Source of the DNA: Paraburkholderia oxyphila NBRC 105797 | GTDB lineage: Bacteria > Pseudomonadota > Gammaproteobacteria > Burkholderiales > Burkholderiaceae | DNA length: 58,912 nucleotides | Direction: 5' to 3' | Assembly (NCBI RefSeq): GCF_000685075.1 | Contig: NZ_BAYD01000024.1 | Coordinates: 1-58,912, forward strand | In this document: positions 33,564 to 42,800 of the stretch, one piece after another | Position numbering within the stretch: the stretch's first letter is position 1 | Layout: each line of letters starts with the position of its first letter | Program-made: the position numbers and the translations under genes | Notes under the pieces: model-generated | Told to the model about the DNA's origin: nothing | The model's input: only the letters and a program-made list of their open reading frames with translations | Database searches by the model: none

Positions 33564-34196
33564 TTAACGCTGGCCTTCGGCAGCGATCCGTACGGCCAAT
33601 CCGGCCAGTACCGTCCCCATCAGATACCGCTGAAGGGCCAGCCACTTTGGCCGGCGGGACAGGAACGACGCAATCGTGCCGGCCGTGATTGCCGCGGTGG
33701 CGTTCACGCTGACCGAGAGCGCGATCTGCACGGCGCCGAGCTCGATCGACTGGGTGAGCACGCTGCCTTTGGCCGGATCGATGAACTGCGGCAACAGCGA
33801 GAGATAGAGGATCGCCACTTTCGGGTTCAGCAGGTTCGTGACGAAGCCCATGAGGAAGAGCTTGCGCGGCGGGTCGGGCGTCAACTCGCGCACCTGGAAC
33901 GGCGAGCGCCCGCCCGGCTTGAGCGTCTGCCAGGCGAGCCAGGCCAGATAGAGCGCGCCGCCCAGGCGCAGTGCGTCGTACGCAAAGGGCACGGCCATCA
34001 GCAGCGCGGTGATGCCGAACGCGGCGCACAGCATGTAGAAAATGAACCCGAGCGCGACTCCGCCGAGCGAAATCAGGCCCGCCTTGCGGCCCTGGCAGAT
34101 CGAGCGCGAGATCAGGTAGATCATGTTGGGTCCGGGCGTGAGCGCCATGCCGAGCGCAACGGCGGCAAAGGCGAGCAGCGGGGCGACATGGGGCAT
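33564..34196 (-). CDS. LysE/RhtB-family amino-acid exporter
   Basis: 210 residues from ATG 34196 (GGAG 6 bp upstream). Six hydrophobic helices with the LysE N-terminal signature GMALTPGPNMIYLISRSICQGRKAG and NLLNPKVAILYLSLLPQFI. It exports a small amino acid or homoserine-like compound through the inner membrane. Single-gene unit on the minus strand. Confidence 0.92.
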   Translation of the reverse strand: MPHVAPLLAFAAVALGMALTPGPNMIYLISRSICQGRKAGLISLGGVALGFIFYMLCAAFGITALLMAVPFAYDALRLGGALYLAWLAWQTLKPGGRSPFQVRELTPDPPRKLFLMGFVTNLLNPKVAILYLSLLPQFIDPAKGSVLTQSIELGAVQIALSVSVNATAAITAGTIASFLSRRPKWLALQRYLMGTVLAGLAVRIAAEGQR

Positions 34197-34416
34197 GGCG
34201 GGCTCCGTGGTCCTGCGGGTCAAGCAGTTGGAAAAAGTGGGGACACGCAGGGTGGGGGACCCGCGTGCACGGCGGCTATGTCTGTGATTATTTCATGCAA
34301 TCGAGGCGCATGCGCGGCCCGTCGCGCGGTTTGGCCGTTCGGCCAGGACGGGCATCTCGCGAAGGCGCTGATCGCGCGTTGTTGCGCCGGTTACCCGGAT
34401 GCGTCGCGGGGCGGGT

Positions 34417-34737
34417 TCAATGCGAGGAACGTCCGCGCTCGGACTCGCGGGCCTCGCGCGCGTGGACGCGGTCGTCGAGCCGGCGGGAGAACACCAGCAT
34501 GCCCAGACGCCGCTTTCTTTCCTTCACGTTGCCGCCGATGTCCTTCGGCGGATTCGGCTGCAGCGACCAGTAGAGCGCCAGCAGCCAGCCGAACACCGTC
34601 CAGCCCAGCACCGCGTTGAAGAGGGCGATCGTCAGCAAATCGTCACGCATGCGGTGGTCCGCGATCAGCGCAGGCAGGAAATAGAGCGCGACCGCTGCCA
34701 GCAGAACGATGATCTCGAAGACGGAATGGCTCACCAT
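34417..34737 (-). CDS. Superinfection-immunity-like membrane protein (copy 1)
   Basis: 106 residues from ATG 34737 (AAGGA 7 bp upstream). Two hydrophobic helices (IIVLLAAVALYFLPALIAD and LFNAVLGWTVFGWLLALYW) carry the pattern of the T4 Imm-like superinfection immunity family. The family's GWTxxGWxxAL stretch is conserved. A basic tail of about 40 residues (VKERKRRLGMLVFSRRLDD) follows and is absent from copy 2 at 48532-48753. In bacteria this family is common and rarely phage-linked; role unknown. Confidence 0.82.
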   Translation of the reverse strand: MVSHSVFEIIVLLAAVALYFLPALIADHRMRDDLLTIALFNAVLGWTVFGWLLALYWSLQPNPPKDIGGNVKERKRRLGMLVFSRRLDDRVHAREARESERGRSSH

Positions 34738-34925
34738 AGCCGGTCCTTCCCAACGGGGCGTCATGCCCCCCAATCGTTCATTGTCGCGCGGATCGGCCGC
34801 GCGTGCCTGGCGCACCTCGAGTACCTGGCCGGATGGCCAGCGCACGGCGAGTTTGTGACGGAGGCCTGTCGGCAAAGCGGGGTTCCGGTCTATGATTTAT
34901 GTTTTTCCCGCACGGTATTCGCACC

Positions 34926-36386
34926 ATGAGCTCAGACACGACAGAGGACATCCGCCAACTGGATCACGACGCATTGCGTGCGTTCGTCGAGCGCAAGTGG
35001 AACGACGAAATCGTCCCGGCGCTCACTGACTACATCGCGGTGCCGGCGAAGAGCCCGGCATTCGACGCCGACTGGGCAAAGCACGGCTATCTCGAGCGTG
35101 TCGTGCAGGACGCCGCGAAATGGGCCGAAACACAGCCCGTGCGCGGCCTGAAACTCGAAATCGTGCGTTTGCCGGGCCGCACGCCGGTGATCTTCTTCGA
35201 GGTGCCGGCCACGCGCTCGGGCAGCAGCGAGACCGTCGTGCTCTATGGGCACCTCGACAAGCAGCCCGAATTCGCCGGCTGGCGCAATGACCTCGGGCCC
35301 TGGACGCCCAAGCTCGAAGACGGCCGCCTCTACGGGCGCGGCGGCGCGGACGACGGCTATGCCATCTACGCGAGCGTCACGGCGCTGGCCGCGCTCGACG
35401 CCCAGGGCATCGAGCGCCCGCGCTGCGTGGGCCTCATCGAGACCTGCGAGGAGTCAGGCAGCTACGACCTGCTGCCCTACGTCGACGCACTGCGCGAGCG
35501 CCTCGGCAATGTTGGGCTCGTGGTCTGTCTCGACTCGGGCGCGGGCAATTACGATCAACTCTGGCTCACCACCTCGCTGCGCGGTCTTGTATCGGGCGAT
35601 CTGGAAGTCGAGGTGCTCGAAGAGGGCATCCATTCGGGCTCCTATGGCGGCATTGCGCCGTCGAGCTTCCGCGTGATGCGCCAGCTGTTCGAGCGGCTCG
35701 AAGACGCCGCGAGCGGGACGCTCCTGCCCAAGGGTTTTCATTGCGCGATTCCGTCCAGCCGCCTTTCCGAGGCCGAGGCCACGGCGAAGATTCTTGGCGA
35801 GAGCGTCTGGCGGGGGCTGCCCTGGGCCTGCGGCCAGGACGGCCGCCCCGTGCTGCCCAAGACGACGGACCCGCAGCAGGCGCTGCTCGATTCGACGTGG
35901 CGGCCCTCGCTCTCCGTGACCGGCGCAGCGGGCCTGCCCGCGCTCGCCGACGCCGGTAACGTGCTGCGGCCGCGTACGGCATTCAAGCTCTCGCTGCGGC
36001 TGCCGCCGCTGGTGGAGGCGTCGAAGGCCGTCGCCGAGCTCAAGGCGCTGCTCGAACTCGATCCGCCCTATAACGCGAAAGTCACCTTCAAGCCCGACAC
36101 GGGCGCGGCCAACGGCTGGAGCGCGCCGGAACTCGCGCCGTGGCTCTCGCAGGCGCTCGACGCGGCTTCGCGCACGCATTTCGGCGCGGACTGCGCGTAT
36201 CTCGGCCAGGGCGGCACGATTCCGCTGATGAACGTCCTGCAGGCGGGGTTCCCCAAATCGCAGTTCATGGTGTGCGGCGTGCTCGGGCCGAAGTCGAACG
36301 CGCATGGGCCGAATGAATTCCTGCACGTGCCGTACGCGAAGAAGCTCACCGCCGCGGTGGCCGAGGTGATTGCTTCGGCTCCCTGA
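34926..36386 (+). CDS. M20-family metallopeptidase (dipeptidase-like)
   Basis: 486 residues from ATG 34926; an ATG at 34899 is also in frame, but neither has a strong ribosome binding site. The di-zinc motifs of M20 enzymes are visible: LYGHLDKQP (His/Asp), GRGGADDGYA (bridging Asp), TCEESGSYD (Glu base and ligand) and, at the end, NAHGPNEFLHVPYAKK (final His). Between them lies the dimerisation domain with HSGSYGG. It is cytosolic and probably cleaves dipeptides or removes acyl groups. Confidence 0.92.
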   Translation: MSSDTTEDIRQLDHDALRAFVERKWNDEIVPALTDYIAVPAKSPAFDADWAKHGYLERVVQDAAKWAETQPVRGLKLEIVRLPGRTPVIFFEVPATRSGSSETVVLYGHLDKQPEFAGWRNDLGPWTPKLEDGRLYGRGGADDGYAIYASVTALAALDAQGIERPRCVGLIETCEESGSYDLLPYVDALRERLGNVGLVVCLDSGAGNYDQLWLTTSLRGLVSGDLEVEVLEEGIHSGSYGGIAPSSFRVMRQLFERLEDAASGTLLPKGFHCAIPSSRLSEAEATAKILGESVWRGLPWACGQDGRPVLPKTTDPQQALLDSTWRPSLSVTGAAGLPALADAGNVLRPRTAFKLSLRLPPLVEASKAVAELKALLELDPPYNAKVTFKPDTGAANGWSAPELAPWLSQALDAASRTHFGADCAYLGQGGTIPLMNVLQAGFPKSQFMVCGVLGPKSNAHGPNEFLHVPYAKKLTAAVAEVIASAP

Positions 36387-36488
36387 GGGGCTGGAGCGGT
36401 CCAAAGGGCTGGTGCCTGTTATTGACGTGAGCAGGCCCTGAAAGGATGGTGCGCGTGCCAGCCGCGCACCATCCGCCCCGTTTGCGTT

Positions 36489-36947
36489 TTATCCCTTCGC
36501 CGCTGTGTCGTCGTGCGCGGCATCCGCGTGGCAGGAGCAGTTTTCTTCGTCTATCGGCTGCTCCAGATTCTTCATGATCCCGCACTCGGCGCTGCTGCTG
36601 TGGTGGGCATTGCAGCTCTCGCGCAGCGTCCGCAACTGCTGCTCGAGCACGCGCATCGACTCGATCTGCTCGTGAATGCGCGCAATCTGGCAATCGATCA
36701 GCTGATTGACTTCGTCGCAAGGCTGTCCCGGGTCGGCCTGGTAGCGCCGCAGCATGCGGATGTCGGCGAGCCCGATGCCCAGCGAGCGGCAATGGCGGAT
36801 GAAGTTCAACTGCGCCGCATGCGCGCCCGTGTAGCGGCGGTATCCGTTGGTTTCGCGCGCCGGCTCGTCCAGCAGGCCTTCGCGTTCGTAGAAACGCACC
36901 GTTTCGACGTCGCAATGGGCCTGGCGCGCCAGTTCACCGATTCTCAT
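36489..36947 (-). CDS. cadR: MerR-family Cd(II)/Pb(II)-responsive regulator CadR
   Basis: 152 residues. The N-terminal MerR helix-turn-helix reads MRIGELARQAHCDVETVRFYEREGLL. Metal-binding Cys residues fit the CadR/PbrR pattern: Cys77 (QPCDEV), Cys112 (SCNAHH) and Cys122 (ECGIMK). The tail is His/Cys-rich (EENCSCHADAAHDD). It is divergent from cadA with the operator between them, so on metal binding it activates cadA. Confidence 0.92.
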   Translation of the reverse strand: MRIGELARQAHCDVETVRFYEREGLLDEPARETNGYRRYTGAHAAQLNFIRHCRSLGIGLADIRMLRRYQADPGQPCDEVNQLIDCQIARIHEQIESMRVLEQQLRTLRESCNAHHSSSAECGIMKNLEQPIDEENCSCHADAAHDDTAAKG

Positions 36948-36970
36948 GGTCGCAGTTCTCCCAAAATGGC

Positions 36971-37001
36971 TTGACCCTGTAGCGGCTACAGGCTGTCCAA
37001 T
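36971..37001 (+). promoter_or_regulatory. CadR-controlled cadA promoter
   Basis: TTGACC (36971-36976) is followed by the dyad CTGTAG-CGG-CTACAG (36977-36991) and a weak -10-like TCCAAT after a 19-bp spacer. The elongated spacer with the dyad between -35 and -10 is characteristic of MerR-family promoters, which need the activator to untwist the DNA. Confidence 0.85.
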
Positions 37002-37030
37002 GATTCTGTCACTTTTGGGAGAAATCGGCC

Positions 37031-39685
37031 ATGGTCCAGGCTTTCTGGTCGCGGTTTGTGCTCGCGCAACGCTTTCGGGCGCGCGACGAAGGGCGGGATG
37101 CTGCGGCGTCGCGCACGACGGAATCGGCCGTCACGCTCGATGAAGCGGAGGACGATCACGCCTGCGGCTGCGCGCATGCGCACGCAGACGAGGATCGCGC
37201 GCGCGGTCGTGCGGACGCCAGTGCCGATGAGCACGGGGGCGGTCATCAGCATGACAAAGGGCGCGACCATGAGCATGCCCACGGTCACGATCATGGGCAC
37301 GAGCATGACGATGATCACGGGCACGCATGCGGCCACGATCATGGCAAAGCCCACGCCCATGACCATGACCATGACCATGACCACGTCGGCCATGAAGCCG
37401 CATCCTGCTGCGCCGGCGCTGCCGCGCTGCAATCCGTCCGCAGCGCCGCGCCGGCGAGCGCACCGGAAGGGGCGCAGCGCGCACGCTACCGCATCGACAA
37501 CATGGACTGCCCGACCGAGGAGCGGCTCATTCGCAAACGCCTCGAGCCGATGCAGGGTGTCGTGCGTCTGGACTTCGATCTGCTCGCGCGCGAGCTGACG
37601 GTCTACCATCGGCTGCCCGATGCGCAGCCGCTTGAAGCCGCGCTGCGCGCGCTCGACATGGCGCCGCGCCTGCTCGACGACGGCGCGCAGGCCAACGCCA
37701 GCGCGGACGCACCGGCACGCAGCGCAGGCCTCGCGATGCGCGAGAAGCTGCTGCTCGCCGCGAGCGGCATCGCTGCTGCTGCGGCCGAGGTGCTTGCGTG
37801 GACCACGGGTCATGAGACCGGCGTGCCGGTGCTGGTCTGCGCGGTCGTCTCGCTGCTGTGCGCGGGCTTGCCCACGCTGCGCAAAGGCTGGATCGCGCTC
37901 AAGAACTTCACGATCAACATCTATTTCCTGATGTCGCTGGCGGTCGCGGGCGCCGTTGTCATCGGCAAGTGGCCCGAGGCGGCCATGGTCGTGTTCCTGT
38001 TCGCGCTCGCCGAGCAAATCGAGGCGCTTTCGCTCGAACGCGCGCGTCACGCGATTCGCTCGCTGACCGCGCTCGCGCCCGAAACCGCCGAGGTTTGGAT
38101 GGCCGCCGCCGGAGCACAGTCGGCGCAAAACTCGGCCCAAAACTCGACGCAACCGTCGGCCCAACAGCCGGAGCCGGGCGAATGGCGCACCCGCGCCGTC
38201 GCCGAAGTGGCGGTGGGCGAGCGCATCCGCGTGCGCACGGGCGAGCGAGTCCCGGTCGATGCACGCGTGGCCACGGGACGCGCGGCGCTCGATCAGGCGC
38301 CCATCACCGGCGAGAGCCTGCCCGTCGACAAGTCCGAAGGCGATGCGCTCTACGCGGGCAGCATCGTCGTCGACGGCGTCGTGGAGGCGATCGTCACCGC
38401 GACCGCGCGCGACAGCACGCTCGCGCGCATCGCGGCGGCGGTCCAGGAGGCCCAGGCGCAGCGCGCGCCGACCCAGCGCTTCGTCGACCAGTTCGCGCGC
38501 TACTACACGCCCGCCGTCGTCGCGCTCGCCGTGCTGATCGCCATTGTGGGTCCGCTCGCGTTCGGCGGCGCGTGGGGCGCGTGGCTCTACAAGTCGCTGG
38601 TGCTGCTCGTGATCGCCTGCCCGTGCGCGCTCGTCGTCTCGACGCCGGTGACGGTCGTGAGCGGCCTCGCGGCGGCCGCGCGCAACGGCATGCTCGTGAA
38701 GGGCGGCGTATGGCTCGAGCGCGGGCGTTTGCTCAAGGCCGTCGCGCTCGACAAGACCGGCACGCTCACGCGCGGCGCGCCGGTGCTCACCGACACGCTC
38801 GCGCTGGCGGCGCTGCCCGAGGACGAGGCCCTGCGCCTCGCCGCGAGCCTCGACGACGCCAGCACGCATCCGGTTGCGCGTGCGCTCGTGGCGGGCTGGC
38901 GCGAGCGCGGCACGCAAGTGTCGCTCGAGCCGATCGACAATTTCGCGGTCCTCAACGGCCTCGGCGTGACGGGGCGCATTGCCGGCGAGGCGTGGCATCT
39001 GGGCAATCATCGGCTCGTCGAGTCGCTGGGCCTATGTTCGCCGGATCTCGAAGCGCGGCTTGCGCAGCTCGAAGCGGCGGGCAAGACGGCCATCGTGCTG
39101 TGCTCGCCGCGCGAGCCGGTGGCGCTGTTCGCCGTCGCCGACGCGCTGCGGCCCGAGAGCTTGAGCGCCGTGCGCGCGCTCAAGCAGCTGGGCGCGACGC
39201 CGGTGATGCTGACCGGCGACAACCCCGCGACGGCACGCGCGATTGCGGCGCAACTCGGCATCGACGACGCGCGCGGCAATCTGCTGCCGCAGGACAAGCA
39301 GGACGCGGTGGCGGACCTCTCGGCGCGGCACGGCATGACGGCGATGGTGGGAGACGGCGTGAACGACGCGCCCGCGCTCGCGCGCGCCGACATCGGCTTC
39401 GCGATGGGGGCGGCCGGCACGGCGACGGCGCTCGAAACCGCCGACGTCGCGATCATGGACGACGACCCGCGCAAGATCGCGGCGTTCATCGGCTTGAGTC
39501 GCAAGGTGTCGGCGGTGCTCATGCAGAACATCGCGCTCGCGCTGGGGATCAAGGCCGTCTTCCTCGTGCTGGCGCTGGCGGGCGAGGCGACCCTCTGGAT
39601 GGCCGTGTTCGCGGACGTGGGCGCGAGCCTGCTGGTCGTCGCCAACGGGTTGCGCGTGCGGCGGCATTTCGCAGGAAAGCCTTAA
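37031..39685 (+). CDS. cadA: P1B-type heavy-metal ATPase (Cd/Zn/Pb exporter) with His-rich N terminus
   Basis: 884 residues; GGGAG lies 9 bp before ATG 37031. Residues about 40-120 are an unusually long His/Asp repeat (for example DHEHAHGHDHGHEHDDDHGH). An HMA domain follows with NMDCPTEE at about 157. The ATPase core has ACPCALVVSTP, ALDKTGTLTRG, STHPVARAL and MVGDGVNDAPALARAD. Cd2+, Zn2+ or Pb2+ is pumped to the periplasm; the CPC motif fits divalent metals. It is transcribed divergently from cadR. Inactivation of the His tract would probably lower metal affinity; that is inference. Confidence 0.95.
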   Translation: MVQAFWSRFVLAQRFRARDEGRDAAASRTTESAVTLDEAEDDHACGCAHAHADEDRARGRADASADEHGGGHQHDKGRDHEHAHGHDHGHEHDDDHGHACGHDHGKAHAHDHDHDHDHVGHEAASCCAGAAALQSVRSAAPASAPEGAQRARYRIDNMDCPTEERLIRKRLEPMQGVVRLDFDLLARELTVYHRLPDAQPLEAALRALDMAPRLLDDGAQANASADAPARSAGLAMREKLLLAASGIAAAAAEVLAWTTGHETGVPVLVCAVVSLLCAGLPTLRKGWIALKNFTINIYFLMSLAVAGAVVIGKWPEAAMVVFLFALAEQIEALSLERARHAIRSLTALAPETAEVWMAAAGAQSAQNSAQNSTQPSAQQPEPGEWRTRAVAEVAVGERIRVRTGERVPVDARVATGRAALDQAPITGESLPVDKSEGDALYAGSIVVDGVVEAIVTATARDSTLARIAAAVQEAQAQRAPTQRFVDQFARYYTPAVVALAVLIAIVGPLAFGGAWGAWLYKSLVLLVIACPCALVVSTPVTVVSGLAAAARNGMLVKGGVWLERGRLLKAVALDKTGTLTRGAPVLTDTLALAALPEDEALRLAASLDDASTHPVARALVAGWRERGTQVSLEPIDNFAVLNGLGVTGRIAGEAWHLGNHRLVESLGLCSPDLEARLAQLEAAGKTAIVLCSPREPVALFAVADALRPESLSAVRALKQLGATPVMLTGDNPATARAIAAQLGIDDARGNLLPQDKQDAVADLSARHGMTAMVGDGVNDAPALARADIGFAMGAAGTATALETADVAIMDDDPRKIAAFIGLSRKVSAVLMQNIALALGIKAVFLVLALAGEATLWMAVFADVGASLLVVANGLRVRRHFAGKP
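37358..37381 (+). repeat. Four CATGAC hexamers inside the His-rich segment of cadA
   Basis: Four perfect tandem copies of CATGAC encode His-Asp units (the HDHDHDHD part of the N terminus). Short in-frame tandem hexamers can expand or contract without frameshift, so the His tract length may vary between strains. Confidence 0.85.
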
Positions 39686-39778
39686 TTGCGCGTGGCGAGT
39701 GGGGTATAGCGGGGACGCGCAGGTGGGGAAGCACGGTTGAGGTGACGCATGCCTTGGCCGTGCCTGCGCGGATCAGCG

Positions 39779-39830
39779 CGCAACTAACAGCCACCAATCG
39801 TCGGCACCTTGAATTACGCAACTAACAGCC
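39779..39830. repeat. Pair of 14-bp direct repeats between cadA and lhr
   Basis: CGCAACTAACAGCC occurs at 39779-39792 and again at 39817-39830, 38 bp apart. It lies in the 210-bp convergent gap between cadA and lhr. No other feature is seen there. Confidence 0.6.
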
Positions 39831-39895
39831 CATCCCGCCCGAGTTCCCCAACAAACTTCACCGTGGCACCAAAAACGGTACTCGTAATACGCACG

Positions 39896-42800
39896 CTAGG
39901 CGCCCGAAGCAACGCTCCCTAAGCTACCAAAAGCCGTGCGCAGGGCGGCGCGCGCGTCCTCATCGAAATCGCCGAGAAACGCCCAACGGCTCGCGATTAG
40001 CGTCGCGACGGGCACGCCATCCCGAAACACGATGCGATTGCCCGCGACCGCGGGCACTTTTTCTCCAGGCAACACGGTGCCGACGAGATTCAGCGGATCT
40101 GAGGCGGCAATGCAGACGAGCACGCCTTCTGCGCCCGGTGCCCCGTGCGCCGGACTGCCTGTGCCAGCGCGCCGCCGCACCTCGCGCAGCAGCGCGACGG
40201 CTTCCGGCAGGGCAAACTGCTCGCCCGAGAGGCCCGTGACGAAGCGGCCGCCGCGCAAGTCGCCGCGCGCCTCCATGCGGCGCAGCACGCGCAGCAGGTC
40301 GCGCCACGGCGGCAGCCAGGGCGCCTCGCGCGCGAGCAGTTGCCAGCACACGACGCCATAGCGGCGCAGCAGCACGTGCGCGACATGTTCCTGCAGATCG
40401 GGGTCGGCTGGCGGGCGGCGCGATGGTGGCGCCGATGTTGCCAGGTTAGTCGCGCGCACCGCTCGCACCTCGCTCGCGGCGACCGGCGCCTGCGCGTCCC
40501 CCAGTGCCGATGAACCCAACACGACATCCGTGGCCACACGATCCTCCGCCGGCGCCGCCTGCGCAGCGGGCAACGCGACGCGCCTGAGCACCGCCCAGCG
40601 CCCGGCATCGGCCATGCCGCCCACGAGCGGCCCGAAGCCGCGCGCTCGCCGTCGTCCGTAATGTCCGTGCTGCGCATGGCGCTTCGCCGCGGGGCGGACC
40701 AGTGCGCGCAGCCCCGCGAAGCTGTCGGCGTTCACGAGCCCCGCGGCCACCAGCTCGCCCAGCGCGTTCTCCAGCTCCACGCCGAGCAGGTGCGCATCGG
40801 CGGCCAGTTCGTCGAAGAACATCGCGCCGTGGCGCAGCAGCGCCTCATGGACGCGCCGTGCGCGCGCCGAAAGCTCCGCCGCTTCGGGGGCCTCGACGAG
40901 CGCGGTCCAGCGCGCGAGCTCACGGCGCGGCAGCAGCACGACGGGCGTGCTGCGCACCGTCGACGCTGCGGCCCGCGCGGGCAGCCGCGCCCAGGCGAGA
41001 TGCCCGGAGCGGCACAGCTCGTCGAGCAGCATCGGCGTGTAATCGTCGATGCGCGCGGGCAGGATCTCGTCTTCCCACGACAGCGCCGAAGCCTCCCAGC
41101 CTTCGAGCTGATCGAGCATGGCCGCGAGCGCGTCGCGGCCCGAGCCGCGCGCGTCGGCGCCCACGTGCTGCCACTCGAACAGGAAACGCATGAAGTCCTG
41201 GCGCTCGACCGGCTCGATCTCGCGGCGCAGCTTGCGTACCGTGTAGCGGTGGATGCGCGCGAGCAGATGACGCTCGCACCATTCCTCCTCGCGCGCGCCC
41301 GGCGTGAAGCGGCCGCGCATGACCGTGCCTTCGGCTTCGAGGCGCGTGAGCGCCAGCGCGGCCACGCTCGCCTCCAGCGCGAGCGGCCGCGCCACTTGCG
41401 AAACCGTCAGGGGTCCGAATCCGGACAGTCGGGCACGCACGATCTCGACCAGCGCCGTGTCCTCGTTCCACGCTTCGTCGCGCGCTTCCTCGACGCCCGC
41501 GAGCGCAGCCAGCGGCGGCTCGCATTGCGCCTGCGGATAGATCGCGCGCACGCAGGCGAGCCGCTCGATGCTGACCCACAGCGCGTCGTGTTCCGCGACC
41601 GGCATGCGCGTCGCGCGACCGGCGGCGGCCAGGCCGGCGAGCCATGCGCTCCAGCCGTGCGCGTCCGCCTCGCTTTGCGCAAGCGCGCCGAGCGTGTTGA
41701 GCGCGTCGTGCAATTCGTCCGCATCGCGCACCTGCGGCCAGGCTTCCTCGCGCACGCTCGCGATCGCCTCGGGATCGAGCGCGCCGAGATCGTCCGTGGA
41801 TTCCGGGTCGCTCCAGCGCCGTGACAGCACCGCCTGGGTACGCCGCTCTTCGAGCGGGGCATCGTCGAGGAACGCATAGGGACGCGCGCTCAGAATCTCC
41901 GCCGCGAGCGGCGAGGGCGCCGGCAGCTCGCGTGTCACGAGCCGCACGCCATTCGACTCGATGCGGCGCAGCAGGGCGAGCCATGCTTCGGTGTCCATCG
42001 CATCGTGGAGGCAGTCGTCGAGGGTTTGATCGACGAGCGGATGGCGCGGAATTTCGCGCTCGCCCGCGAGATTTTCGACGCACGCGACCTGGTCGGGGAA
42101 CACGGCCGCGAGCAGGTCCTCGCTGCGCATGCGCTGGATCTGCGGCGGCGTTTTGCGCCCGCCGGTCTGGCGCGGCAGCGCGAGCGCCGTGGTGGCGTTC
42201 CAGCGCCAGCGCACGCCAAACAGCGGCGCGTCGAGCAGCGCCTGTACGAGCAGGTGCTCGGCGCTGTTCGAGTGCAGATAGCGCCACACTTCGTCGAGCG
42301 CGAAGCTGTGCGCGTGCGTGAGCGAGAGGATGATCGCGTCCTCGGTCGCGGCGGCCTGCAGCTCGAAGTTGAACTGGCGGCAAAAGCGCTTGCGCAGCGT
42401 GAGGCCCCACGCACGGTTCACGCGGCTGCCGAACGGCGCGTGGATCACGAGCTGGGTGCCGCCCGCTTCGTCGAAGAAACGCTCCATCACGAGCGTGTCC
42501 TGGGTCGGCAGGACGGTGAGCGCGGCGCGTGCGCGCGCGAGGTACTCGACGATCTGGCGCGCTGCGGCGTCGTCCAGACCGAGCGTGTCGGCGAGCCATG
42601 CCGTGGCGCGCTCGATGGCGGCGGCGTTTGCCGCTACGCCTGGGCTCGCCGTGGCGTCTGCACCGTCGTTCGCGGCGTCTGCGATACCGGGCGGGCCGTT
42701 CTGGGAGATATCGCTCGACGCTACCCCAACAGCGTGCGTGCCAAGTTCCGTCTCGATCTGGGCGCGCAAGCGCGAGATCGCGAACGAGAGCTCGTCGCTG

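Noticed and set aside
36986..39010. 674-codon minus-strand frame opposite cadA
   Set aside because: Arg/Ala-rich, no family, antisense to a complete P-type ATPase.
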